From Natranaeroarchaeum sp042663585 (GTDB lineage: Archaea > Halobacteriota > Halobacteria > Halobacteriales > Natronoarchaeaceae): 64,000 nt of DNA. Made by a program: the position numbers and the translations under genes. Where the stretch lies: NCBI RefSeq assembly GCF_042663585.1, contig NZ_JBHTAN010000001.1, positions 1-64,000 on the forward strand, written 5' to 3'. The notes below the pieces were generated by a model. That model was not told where the DNA came from. It saw only the letters and a program-made list of their open reading frames with translations, and made no database searches. Shown here piece by piece: positions 46,370 through 54,778 of the stretch (positions are counted from its first letter, which is position 1; every line of letters starts with the position of its first letter).

Positions 46370-47629
46370 GTGGCAGAATTACTAATTCTCGTGGGATTGC
46401 TGGTGGCGGTGTTCGTCGGGTACAATATCGGCGGGTCATCAACCGGTGTTGCCTTCGGTCCGGCAGTCGGCAGTCGGGCCGTTAGAAAAGTCACCGCCGG
46501 AGCCCTGTTTACCGTGTTCGCGTTCCTCGGAGCGTGGACGATTGGGCGGAAGGTCATCACGACGATGAGTACCGAAATCGTCGATGCAACAGCCTTTACA
46601 CCCGAAGCGAGCGTCGGCGTCCTCTTTTTTACCGGGCTCGCACTCCTGATCTCGAACGTCTACGGTGTCCCGGCGTCAACCTCGATGACAGCCGTCGCAG
46701 CAATCGTCGGACTTGGATTAGCAACGGGGACGCTCAACACTGCCCTGATGTTCACCATCCTGTCGGCATGGATCGTTGCCCCACTGATCGCTGTCTTTAC
46801 AGGTGCGTTTATCGGCAGATATCTGTACCCGCACCTCGACGCCAAATTCGAATTTGGTCGCCTCACGAACCCGTTGATCGCAATCGATACCCAGGGGAGG
46901 CTCCCACGGCTATCGGTCAACGATAACGTGGCACCTCGGGATCTGATCGGGTCGGCGCTTGTAGTGGTAATTGCCTGCTATATGGGGTTCAGCGCCGGAG
47001 CCTCGAACGCGGCGAACGCAGTCGCCCCGCTCGTCGGCAACGGTTCCCTCGACCCCAGCCCGGCGATTCTCCTCGCAGTCGGGGCCATCAGCGTGGGTGG
47101 CTTCACAATTGCCCGGCGGACGCTGGCGACCGTTGGCAACGATATTACTGAGATGCCGATTCTGGCAGCGCTCATTGTTTCGACCGTGGGTGCGACGATC
47201 ATCACCGTCCTCTCGTGGCTCGGAATTCCAGCTAGTCTCGCCGTGAGTACGACCAGTTGTATCATTGGGCTCGGGTGGGGCCGTGCAAGCCGACAGCGGA
47301 CGCTCGCAGAAATAGTCACACAGTCCCCTGCCGATGAATCCGCTCCAAAGTTTACGACTGGTGCACTCAAACTTCACCCAGTTGAAGGCAACAAGGGGGT
47401 CGCTGCGGGCCCGACTGTGGGCGAACTCGCTGAAGGCGAGACTCCTCACCCGGATAGGCAGCAGGCATCCGGGGATGATGTGTCTAGTATCGGTGAAAAA
47501 GACCCGGGGGAACTGTCCGCCGAAGGCCTGTTCCACCACGCAGCGGCAGCTCGCGTCGTAACACTCTGGGTGATCACGCCGATGATGTCCCTCGTGGGGG
47601 CCTATGCCTTGTTTTTACTTCTCGGCTAA
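46370..47629 (+). CDS. Inorganic phosphate transporter (PiT family)
   Basis: About 419 residues from GTG 46370. At least ten membrane segments and the two PiT repeats: the first with GYNIGGSSTGVAFGPAVG and the second with GFSAGASNAANAVAPLVG. The canonical GANDVAN is altered to NIGGSS in the first repeat, which is frequent in haloarchaeal relatives. A hydrophilic loop (about 300-385) lies before the last helix. Phosphate uptake driven by Na+ or H+. Confidence 0.88.
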   Translation: MAELLILVGLLVAVFVGYNIGGSSTGVAFGPAVGSRAVRKVTAGALFTVFAFLGAWTIGRKVITTMSTEIVDATAFTPEASVGVLFFTGLALLISNVYGVPASTSMTAVAAIVGLGLATGTLNTALMFTILSAWIVAPLIAVFTGAFIGRYLYPHLDAKFEFGRLTNPLIAIDTQGRLPRLSVNDNVAPRDLIGSALVVVIACYMGFSAGASNAANAVAPLVGNGSLDPSPAILLAVGAISVGGFTIARRTLATVGNDITEMPILAALIVSTVGATIITVLSWLGIPASLAVSTTSCIIGLGWGRASRQRTLAEIVTQSPADESAPKFTTGALKLHPVEGNKGVAAGPTVGELAEGETPHPDRQQASGDDVSSIGEKDPGELSAEGLFHHAAAARVVTLWVITPMMSLVGAYALFLLLG

Positions 47630-47682
47630 GAGAATACCTCGTCTGTCCATCGGCCTCAGTCGTGGGTAAACAACCTCGGGCG

Positions 47683-48379
47683 CGGGGCGGTGTTAACTTA
47701 GCCATTGATTCCACCAGACGGCGTGAGCTTGTAGCCATGATTCTGCGGTGTCTGGATCAACGTGGCTGAAGCAGTTTGAAAACGAAGATGTTCGTCGTTC
47801 TACCTCACGAAAGACACGTTCGACGGCGTTTCGAAAGTCGTGTTGCTGGACGCGGTAGCTGAGATTTTCTCGTCGAAGGCCGGCGATGAGGTCATCTGCG
47901 TCATCGACGAGAAACACGGCGTCTGTGACGGCGTGTTTCTCGGTCAGTTCAGTGAGAAACTCTCGTGCAATCGGCACCGTATACGTTGGGAACAGTCGTG
48001 AATGGAGAATTTTGTTGGATTCAGGATCAACCGCGGTGTACAGCCAGTATTGCTCGTCGTTGATCCGGATCGATTTTTGATCGACCGCAACTCGATCCAG
48101 ATTCTCACCGCCGCTCGGCTGTAAATCCGCTTTTTGAACCCAGTTGTGAACCGCAGTGCGACTGCGTTTGACACCCGACTCCTCAAGTAACACAACTGTA
48201 TTCGAGAGTGATAGGCCCGCAAGATGGTGGCGAATACCCTTTTTAATGAGCTGCGGGGGTGTCCTCTCACGCTGCACAAACTCCAAGTCGATCCAGTCTG
48301 TAGATTCGTTGAGGCGGTCGGTTTCGGCCATGAACATCCGAATCTTCGACCGCCTCGTTCCTAACTTAACACGACCGCG
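47683..48379 (-). mobile_element. IS6-family insertion sequence
   Basis: About 700 bases with one transposase gene. The ends match as inverted repeats: GCGGTGTTAACTTAG (left, near 47687-47701) and CTAACTTAACACGACCGCG (right, 48361-48379). A target duplication is not evident. Element limits are approximate. Confidence 0.75.
47693..48331 (-). CDS. IS6-family transposase
   Basis: About 212 residues from ATG 48331. HTH region (GLSLSNTVVLLEESGVKRSR, TAVHNWVQKAD) and DDE catalytic triad: Asp in VAVDQKSIRI, Asp in FLVDDADDLI, Glu in AVERVFREV. Full length for the group and apparently intact, so the element may still move. Confidence 0.9.
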   Translation of the reverse strand: MAETDRLNESTDWIDLEFVQRERTPPQLIKKGIRHHLAGLSLSNTVVLLEESGVKRSRTAVHNWVQKADLQPSGGENLDRVAVDQKSIRINDEQYWLYTAVDPESNKILHSRLFPTYTVPIAREFLTELTEKHAVTDAVFLVDDADDLIAGLRRENLSYRVQQHDFRNAVERVFREVERRTSSFSNCFSHVDPDTAESWLQAHAVWWNQWLS

Positions 48380-48486
48380 AGGGGCGCTGTTAATCTTTTG
48401 TGAGTGTATGTCTGGAAGGCATCGAGAGGGTGACGCCTCGGTACAGAGGTGATGGGCTTTCGTCTATGGAGGGCCATAGGTAAGAT

Positions 48487-48765
48487 ATGCCGCTGGACGA
48501 AATCGCACTGACAATGGGGAAGATCGGCGCGGGGGAATGAGAGCTCCACATTGAGGACGGCGAGACGGTTCGCGCCTTCTTCGATGAGGTCGAGGTGAGC
48601 AAAGAGAGCGTATTCCACGCCGAGGGCCGGAACGAAGACCAAGCGATGCTGTACGAACTGACGACCGGGAAGCAGCCCGGCGGCCCCGTCCGTCTGCGTC
48701 GACGGGCACTCGATGAGGAGTGGGAGGAGGCCGGGGAGGTCGTCGAGAGCATCGACCGGGACTGA
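48487..48765 (+). pseudogene. Small hypothetical protein interrupted by an in-frame UGA
   Basis: Starting ATG 48487 the frame reads MPLDEIALTMGKIGAGE, then TGA (48538-48540), then ELHIEDGETVRAFFDEVEVS, KESVFHAEGRNEDQAMLYEL and an RRRALDEEWEEAGEVV end, stop TGA. The unbroken, acidic, coding-like frame on both sides shows that a residue (likely Trp, TGG to TGA) was lost. A protein of 92 residues otherwise. Family unknown. Confidence 0.7.
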
Positions 48766-49030
48766 ACGACGGGCGTTGGTCCGGCTGCAGACCCCACCGA
48801 CTGCCCGCCGTCCTAGAGCGGCTCGACCCGCAACGGAAGTCGCTGGGGGTAGCTACCTACATGCCGCCTGACCTGCCCATACGAAACGAACTCGGGGAAG
48901 GAATGCTCGGGTGATTACTCATACGATGGAACGACCACCAAAGTTCATATCGAGGCGTCATGTTTCTTCGAGTCAATGGAGTCCGATCACAGATCATCGA
49001 CGTCAAAGAACCGCGGCACGCAGGTAGACT

Positions 49031-49420
49031 ATGTGCAATCGATCGCTTAGCTCTCGCTGGGGGGCGGTTGCCGTTAGCACAGTTGTGCTTCTCGTCGCCT
49101 CAGTTCTGCCATCTCCTCTCAGACGTCATCCGGGATGGAAGTGGGTGGGTCCCGACAAACTCCTGCATCTCATCGGCCATGCAGGCTATGTGGTGGCCCT
49201 GGCAAACGCAATCAGCGCTGGTCGACGTACTGACGGAGGGGCCGCCGTCCTTGCAGTGTGTATCTCAACAACGCACAGCCTCGTCACGGGTCGGCTTCAG
49301 AAGCGGGTTCCTGGACGAGCGTTCGAGCCGATAGACGTCCTTGCTAGCTTGGTCGGTGCAATCCTCGCCGCTATTGGCTGGTACGCTGTGAACGAGACGT
49401 CGACTGACGAATGTCAGTGA
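49031..49420 (+). CDS. VanZ-like membrane protein
   Basis: About 129 residues. Four hydrophobic segments (AVAVSTVVLLVASVL, LLHLIGHAGYVVALA, AAVLAVCISTTHSLVTG, ASLVGAILAAIGWYAV) and the family signature GPDKLLHLIGHAG early and the polar PGRAFEPIDVLASLVG late in the sequence. VanZ relatives have a wide range of poorly defined roles (glycan or phospholipid related). Start ATG 49031. Confidence 0.8.
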   Translation: MCNRSLSSRWGAVAVSTVVLLVASVLPSPLRRHPGWKWVGPDKLLHLIGHAGYVVALANAISAGRRTDGGAAVLAVCISTTHSLVTGRLQKRVPGRAFEPIDVLASLVGAILAAIGWYAVNETSTDECQ

Positions 49421-49526
49421 GGAGGGCACAGCAGTCAGGATGACTGGGATGGATGTGCCCGTCCGAGGAGCAACACGTCGCCGTCGAGCACTATCACCGT
49501 ATCGGTCGCAAGAGCTCGAACCTCGA

Positions 49527-49670
49527 CTAGACAGGATAGTCAGTTGATGTATAAAAGGGGATCCGGGTGCGCGTTCGGTGTCGGTTCCCCTCTCGTATGC
49601 TCGCATCTCTAACCAGCGTTCTCCCCTCGTTAGTCAACTCGCGAACTCCACCGACCCGGCGGATGAAGCC
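49527..49670 (-). pseudogene. Remnant of a winged-helix protein
   Basis: The reading REWLDALGFIRRVGGVRELT and NEGRTLVRDASIREGN resembles the wHTH part of the HNH endonuclease at 42199 (WLRSMDLVEERSD..ALTDEGRSFVESA). The frame ends at 49527 without an HNH domain and its upstream part is not protein-like, so this is a short gene relic. Confidence 0.45.
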
Positions 49671-49823
49671 CAGGGCATCCAGCCACTCCCGGTGCCGGCC
49701 TGCCGGTCCCGAAGTAGACGCTTCGCTTCCTCGAACTATTACAGCAATATTGATCTTCGGAGTGATCCCTGCCTGTTGATCGAGAGGTCCCGTGCGCTGT
49801 GGCCGTGCGCTTTGCCGCCCCAC

Positions 49824-50080
49824 TACGTAGTGCTCCGAGGTTGTTGGGTTTGTGTACGGCCCCGGCGGGCATAACTCCGAAGAAGGCGGAGTGGAAGTTG
49901 ACGCGATTCAGGCCCGTCCCCAGAAGTCGTAGAGTTCTGGTGTGCGAACAAATCGCTCTGCGATTTGTTAACGCCCTGTTCGGGGCTCGGTTCCACCAAA
50001 GCGTCGGAACAGTCTCGCCTCACGGGAAGGGCGGGACCCTCTCGCTGTTAAAGATAGTGTCAACTGGACCACCCAGTTCG
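49824..50080 (+). mobile_element. Remnant related to IS1341-type elements, with double hairpin
   Basis: A gene-free stretch of about 250 bases between the VanZ gene group and the oxidase gene. It carries the second double-hairpin (49920-49974). Ends are not clear: the sequence GGGAAGGGCGGGACCCT near 50020-50040 may be a worn right end. Confidence 0.45.
49920..49974 (+). ncRNA. Double-hairpin structure, copy 2
   Basis: Hairpin 1: CCAGAA (49920-49925) with TTCTGG (49935-49940). Linker TGTGCG. Hairpin 2: AACAAATCGC (49947-49956), loop TCT, GCGATTTGTT (49960-49969), perfect. Then AACGC. Compared with copy 1 at 36478, the stem bases differ while remaining paired, and TCTGGTGTG, GAAC and GTTAACGC are kept. 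Confidence 0.45.
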
Positions 50081-50150
50081 TCCCGAATCCGTGAAACGTA
50101 GTCGACGAAGTCGTGAGCTATCAGGCCACCCGAATCCTCAAGGAGGCAGT

Positions 50151-51371
50151 ATGCAACTTCAGAGTATGGAGACGTACGACGTTGCGATCGTCGGTGGTGG
50201 CTGTATCGGGTGCTCAGTCGCGTACTATCTGGCGCGAGACTCGGCGTTAGACATCTGCGTCATCGAAAAAGAACACCACCTAGCGGAACACCAGAGCGGC
50301 CGAAACTCCGGCGTCCTTCATCCTGGATTCAATTACCCACCCGGATCGTTGAAAGCCCAGTTCGCCTCTGAAGGCACTCGACGAATGAAGGAGTACTTTG
50401 ATACCAACGATCTGCCCCTCGATGAACTCGGCGTACTGGTCGTCGCAACCGACCACGAAGAACGACGACGTCTCACTGAGATCCAGCACCAGGCCACCGA
50501 AAACGGCGTCGAGACCGACCTTCTCGAAAGCCAGGCTGCGATTCGAGAGCACGAACCGCATGCCGTCGGGGAGGCCGCCCTCTACTGTCCCGAAGCCGCA
50601 TCGGTTGACTCACAGAAATACGTCTACTCGCTCGCTGGTGATGCGGAAAATGCGGGCGTGGACTTCTTTAGCGGCTACGAAGTCGAGACGATCGAGACTA
50701 ACGACAGCACCCATCAGATCCGAACCTCAAACGGGACGATTACCAGTTCGTACCTAGTCAATACGGCGGGCCTGTACGCGGATACACTTGCTCATCAGAT
50801 GGGGGTCGGACAGGAGTACAGGATCGTTCCTTTCCGTGGTGAGTATTACGAACTCGTCCCGGAGAAGCGCCACCTCGTACAATCAATGATCTATCCGACG
50901 CCTGATCCGGATCTTCCCTTCTTGGGCGTACACTACACCCGGCGGACCGACGATAAAGTTATTATCGGACCGAACGCCGTCCTCGCGTTCGGCCGTGAGG
51001 CGTATGCGAACACGCAGTTCGATCTCTCCGAAGTCCTCGACGTGCTTGGCTACAGCGGATTCTGGAAACTGTTCACGTCTCTCAAGATGATCAACGTCGG
51101 GATTACTGAACTGAACAAGTCATACCGGAAGACGGCATTCGTCGATGCAGCACAGAAACTGGTGCCCGAAGTCGAACCCGATGATTTCCGAAAAAGCTAC
51201 GCAGGCATCCGGGCCCAAATCGTCCGTAGTGACGGGACACTCGTCAAAGATCCGCTGTTTAAGCACGGCTCACGGTCCACCCACGTGCTCAACGTCGTGT
51301 CGCCAGGACTGACGTCCTCTTTGCCCTTCGGCGACCATCTTGCGAGTGAGGTTCTCAGTCGGTTCGAATGA
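50151..51371 (+). CDS. lhgO: L-2-hydroxyglutarate oxidase-like FAD oxidoreductase
   Basis: About 406 residues. N-terminal FAD-binding motif DVAIVGGGCIGCSVAYYLA, then HQSGRNSGVLHPGFNYPPGS, a signature of the LhgO/DAO group, ending with NVVSPGLTSSLPFGDHLA. It would oxidise L-2-hydroxyglutarate to 2-oxoglutarate with FAD as cofactor. The start ATG 50151 is preceded by AGGAGG (50141-50146), a strong ribosome site, rather than the frame-open 50091. No clear operon partner. Confidence 0.9.
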   Translation: MQLQSMETYDVAIVGGGCIGCSVAYYLARDSALDICVIEKEHHLAEHQSGRNSGVLHPGFNYPPGSLKAQFASEGTRRMKEYFDTNDLPLDELGVLVVATDHEERRRLTEIQHQATENGVETDLLESQAAIREHEPHAVGEAALYCPEAASVDSQKYVYSLAGDAENAGVDFFSGYEVETIETNDSTHQIRTSNGTITSSYLVNTAGLYADTLAHQMGVGQEYRIVPFRGEYYELVPEKRHLVQSMIYPTPDPDLPFLGVHYTRRTDDKVIIGPNAVLAFGREAYANTQFDLSEVLDVLGYSGFWKLFTSLKMINVGITELNKSYRKTAFVDAAQKLVPEVEPDDFRKSYAGIRAQIVRSDGTLVKDPLFKHGSRSTHVLNVVSPGLTSSLPFGDHLASEVLSRFE

Positions 51372-51487
51372 GTGAGGTGTCGCGTGCTGGGTCGTACAGA
51401 ACGTATCCAGTCCGATACCGATATCCTCTCGACTGACGATATCGCCGGTCGTCGCGCCCCCTTCACCGGGTGATGTAACTCGCTTAA

Positions 51488-51694
51488 TTAAACACGATGG
51501 CGGTATATCCCGACGATCAATACGATGGTCAGGAGAGTAAAGAGCCCGAAGCCAGCGCCCCAAACTGTTACAACGTCGAACTCGACAAGTATCCAAGCCC
51601 CAGCAAGTACGTACGCGCCGACAAACATCGCGAGAACGTAGAGCAAACGCCTCTCGATCACGTTAATCCGCTCTTCGATTGGAACGTCGTCCAT
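51488..51694 (-). CDS. Small two-helix membrane protein
   Basis: 68 residues from ATG 51694 (DVPIEERINVIERRLLYVLA). Two membrane helices (LLYVLAMFVGAYVLAGAWIL and GFGLFTLLTIVLIVGIY) with a short loop and a basic end. The N-terminal amphipathic helix RINVIERRL is conserved-looking. Function unknown. Confidence 0.65.
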   Translation of the reverse strand: MDDVPIEERINVIERRLLYVLAMFVGAYVLAGAWILVEFDVVTVWGAGFGLFTLLTIVLIVGIYRHRV

Positions 51695-51976
51695 ATTTGG
51701 GAACACTATTGCGAAAACAAATATGCTAGGTACTGGAACAATCATTCGCCCGTGGCATCCAGGCGATACAGGACGACTGGGTGAACTACCGCGTCCTTCT
51801 CATCCGATGACCCAGTTCCGTTACGACAATGGGAACTTGATTCGAAGACATACTGTCATACGTGCGAACGTTTCGTGTGGTTGTCCTGAAGCGTTCCACC
51901 GAGATCATCAAGTATGTCGTAATCTGGATAAGTCAGAGGTCATATAGCGATTCACCACGCCTCCCGGTTTCCGTGG

Positions 51977-52507
51977 TCATTCGAAGAAAAGGTCTGTCCC
52001 TGGTGGTTCCTCTGCCTCATCCGGGAGCTCATCGAACCATCCGATATCCGCTGGCTGTTTTTCAGCAGGAACATCTATCATAGAAAGACTAGACTGCTGA
52101 CTGCTGTCTTGGGGCGATGCACTGAAGACAACAAAATGACGAGTTGCCGTTTCTCCCGTCTCTTCAGCCGTCAACTCTATTCGCCAGATTCCTTCGACAC
52201 TCTCCAACTCGATCTCCAAGCCAGTACTCTCAGCAATCCATTCTTTTACAGCAACACCGTAGGGTTCGTCTGTTCTAACGGCCTTACTGGGAATCTTCCA
52301 TGCACAATCGTCTTCGACACGCATGAGAAGAACCGATCCATCTGAACGCCTGATACCCGTGGGTGCCAAATCATCCATCTCGGAAACTGTTTCGACAATT
52401 TCCTGTTCTACGGTGTCGGTATCTACATGAACTGGAACATCGAGTTCTGTGAATCTATCTGGAGTAGCAATCTGATCTATCGACGTATGAGGGCTTTCAG
52501 GGCACAT
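51977..52507 (-). CDS. Nudix-fold protein lacking the catalytic Nudix box
   Basis: About 176 residues. VEQEIVETVSEMDDLAPTGI, LLMRVEDDCAWKIPSKAV, YGVAVKEWIAESTGLEIEL and RHFVVFSASP match the strand-helix layout of haloarchaeal Nudix proteins, but the loop-helix that should read G-x5-E-x7-REUxEE is altered: only VKEWIAESTG remains of REUxEE. It likely binds a nucleotide-type ligand rather than hydrolysing it, or is inactive. Confidence 0.6.
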   Translation of the reverse strand: MCPESPHTSIDQIATPDRFTELDVPVHVDTDTVEQEIVETVSEMDDLAPTGIRRSDGSVLLMRVEDDCAWKIPSKAVRTDEPYGVAVKEWIAESTGLEIELESVEGIWRIELTAEETGETATRHFVVFSASPQDSSQQSSLSMIDVPAEKQPADIGWFDELPDEAEEPPGTDLFFE

Positions 52508-53068
52508 TGTTCTATCAAAACCCGATAAAAGCCGAGACTACATGTGAGGACAAAAAATTTACGTATTTATTTAATATGATTTTTGCACAACAGTATCCGA
52601 CAATCAAACAATCTCAGGGGTGATGAACTCAGAACATATTCGATATTGCTCTCACAGCTCCGTGAAGACGCGATTGCGCGGATGGAAGCCGGTAACATTG
52701 AGATGGTCGCTGACGACGCCGTCAACGTCCGTACAGAAACGTCTGAAACCACCACGGACATTCGCGAAGTCGGGTGCGCGTCTCGGGGCTGTTGGCGCTC
52801 CACCAGCGAGTCGTAAGCAGTTGCCTGTGGTATCCGCACTGCCCGGGCAGCTCCGAACGGCCAGCGCCCTGTACAGTCTCCCCCGGCACGACAGCGACAG
52901 GGTGTTCACTGTAGACGCCTGAGATGTGATGTCCCAGTTATACTTCGGGGCGTCGAATCATCTGACTGATGGCGACGAGAGTACGCTCGTGGTCGACGGG
53001 TACGACGACCTGAGCAGGTTCACATACTCGAACTGCCGGACGGCACCACACAGTCGGTGGGAAAGCAG
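52508..53068. other. Gene remnants next to TnpB element 2
   Basis: An AT-rich promoter-like stretch (52550-52580, TATTTATTTAATATG) precedes a short plus-strand frame at 52583-52816 (LRGDELRTYSILLSQLRED, AIARMEAGNIEMVADDAV) that loses protein character after about 45 codons. A second short frame at 52929-53072 (MSQLYFGASNHLTDGDESTL) runs into the element end. Both look like truncated genes. Confidence 0.4.
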
Positions 53069-54470
53069 GTGAACTACCCCTGCCTACTCAGCCGCTGGCG
53101 CGGCTTCCTTGAGGCAGGGGCTTCCTGTTTCTACGACGCGACTTGCAGACACAGACTCTCGCTGAGTCGGGTCCACAGCGGTCGCAGTCTCCACAGGCGT
53201 TGACGAGAGCGGGGCTCTCGTTCGCACACCAGAATCGCCGTGCGATTCTGAGGACGTTGCTTTGGAGTGAACCACTCCTAGTTTCGACAAGCCACGCGAT
53301 TTCACGTTCAAAGCGGCGTTCCAATCCCTATCAAGTTCGAACCCACAGGACGGACACGAGTGCTCACGCACCCACAACGGCTTCTCTGTTTCTACTCCGC
53401 ATGACGCGCACTCCTTCGTCGTTCCTCGTGGATTGACCTCGACGGAGTGCGTGCCGTGCTTGTCACAGTGGTGTTCGAGAATCGCTCTGAAATCACTCCA
53501 ACCTACTTCAGCCTTGTTCCGAGCGTTTCCATCGGCTTCGAGCATCAATTTCACATTGAGGTTTTCGACAAACACGGCGTCGTACTCTGTCGCATAGAAG
53601 TGCGCGAGTTTGTGCTTGTAATCGCGCTTCTTGTTCGATATACGAGCGTGAACCTCTGCGACGCGGCGGCGCTGCTTCTCCCAGTTGGTCGACTCGTACT
53701 GTTTGCGAGAGAGCGAGCGCTGCTCGCGTTCGAGTCGCTCGCGCTCATCCGACAAGTCAAGACGGTCGATAGACCGTCCGTCGGAGTCGTGGATGAAGTT
53801 GAGTACGCCGAGGTCGAGGCCCACGGTGTCTTCGGAATCGATGTCTTCTTGCGCTGGGTTCTCTGGTTCGTCCGTGCTGATGCAGAACGAGGCGTACCAC
53901 GCTCCCGTTGGCTCTTTCTTCACTGTGACTTCCTTGATCGCGTCATGCTCTGGAAGGTCACGATGTAGTCGGATTGGAACCTCTAGAGTTTGACCGCGGA
54001 CTTTTTTGAGTCGGAGGATTGTTCGGTCTCGTGGGCCACTCTTTTTGTCGAGTGTGAAGCCCGATTGCCGATACGTGAAACTCCGATACTCACGCGGCGC
54101 TTTCCAGTTCAGCGAGCCAACATCGTATCCCTTGGCTTTCAGTTTACCGAGATTCTTAATGTTGGTTCGAATGCGTTCGACAGCTTTCTGCAACACAGTG
54201 GAGTAGACCTGTTGTATGTCGGTCCACCGTTGCTTAAGTTGTGGCAGAGTGTCGCGGACCTGCCAGACGCGCTGTCGAAGCGTGCCTTCGTCTTCTGGTA
54301 TCGTGTTGAATTCGTGGAGCGAGTGGTTGTACACTTGTCGCACGATGTCACGAGTCCAGTCAAGACTCTCCCGCTGTTCGGTCGAGGGAAATAGTCTGTA
54401 TTTTGGACTGTACTCCATGCGACGTGTCCCCTGCTAGTGGTTGTGGTTTGTTAAAAATTTTGATTAGAGT
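53069..54470 (-). mobile_element. IS1341-type (TnpB-only) insertion sequence 2
   Basis: Contains one tnpB on the minus strand. Right end in element orientation: a stem with arms CCCCTGCCT (53095-53103 region) and AGGCAGGGG around a GC-rich loop, followed by TAGTTCAC, ending at 53069. Left limit uncertain, within 54420-54480. No tnpA. Distinct subgroup from element 1. Confidence 0.75.
53084..54418 (-). CDS. tnpB: TnpB, IS605-family RNA-guided nuclease
   Basis: 444 residues, complete. Basic N-terminal part (YSPKYRLFPSTEQRESLDWT), RuvC Asp in DTVGLDLGVLNFIHD, Glu in DAVFVENLNVKLML, zinc finger CASCGVETEKP and CPSCGFELDRD, and Asp in LDRDWNAALNVKS. All three acidic residues are present, in contrast to TnpB 1. 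The C-terminal end of the gene overlaps the right-end structure, the place where omega RNA is encoded in studied systems; the guide would correspond to the flank below 53069. Confidence 0.92.
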   Translation of the reverse strand: MEYSPKYRLFPSTEQRESLDWTRDIVRQVYNHSLHEFNTIPEDEGTLRQRVWQVRDTLPQLKQRWTDIQQVYSTVLQKAVERIRTNIKNLGKLKAKGYDVGSLNWKAPREYRSFTYRQSGFTLDKKSGPRDRTILRLKKVRGQTLEVPIRLHRDLPEHDAIKEVTVKKEPTGAWYASFCISTDEPENPAQEDIDSEDTVGLDLGVLNFIHDSDGRSIDRLDLSDERERLEREQRSLSRKQYESTNWEKQRRRVAEVHARISNKKRDYKHKLAHFYATEYDAVFVENLNVKLMLEADGNARNKAEVGWSDFRAILEHHCDKHGTHSVEVNPRGTTKECASCGVETEKPLWVREHSCPSCGFELDRDWNAALNVKSRGLSKLGVVHSKATSSESHGDSGVRTRAPLSSTPVETATAVDPTQRESVSASRVVETGSPCLKEAAPAAE

Positions 54471-54479
54471 GGTTGAGAA

Positions 54480-54565
54480 TCGTGCGGGTGCTGTATCCCC
54501 GCCCTACTGTGCTCCTCACTCGCTTCGCTCGTTGCGGTGCTCCTTGAGGACTGGGGCTTAGCGCC
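54480..54565 (-). mobile_element. Solo right-end fragment of an IS1341-type element
   Basis: On the minus strand: GCCCCAGTCCTCAAGGAGCA, a GC-rich middle, then GAGCACAGTAGGGCGGGG. This has the same organisation as the right end of TnpB element 2 (GCCCCTGCCTCAAGGAAGC ... GAGTAGGCAGGGG). It directly precedes that element in tandem and follows the wHTH fragment, so it is what remains of an earlier insertion. Boundaries approximate. Confidence 0.6.
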
Positions 54566-54703
54566 CTATTCTTCAGCTAAGCCGTCCACGACGAGGTCCG
54601 CCACCGCCCGGGAGAGGTAGCTACCGACATGACCGGTCTTCGTGGCGGACTCGGAGATGGTGTCGACGCGTTCGACGGTGGTGAGGACATCGAGAACTTC
54701 CGC
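54566..54703 (-). pseudogene. Fragment of an AbiEi-like winged helix
   Basis: Minus-strand reading AEVLDVLTTVERVDTISESA, TKTGHVGSYLSRAVADLVVD, GLAEE then stop. It aligns without gaps to residues 8-50 of the regulator at 13031-13957 (LEVLATVDRGDTISELATKL, HSESYLSRAVGDLVEKGL). Both ends are missing; the 3' end runs into the solo IS end. A second copy of the AbiE-like system once existed here or was moved with the IS. Confidence 0.7.
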
Positions 54704-54778
54704 AAACTGTCAGGGAGGTCCACATCAGCAGGCTTATTTTATTTGTTCGTCGAACTGTATTGTGATACGTAGTTCAAT

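Noticed and set aside
46370..47629. PiT transporter as a pseudogene because of the altered first signature
   Set aside because: The frame and all helices are intact and the second repeat has the expected ASNAANA motif, so a functional variant is more likely.
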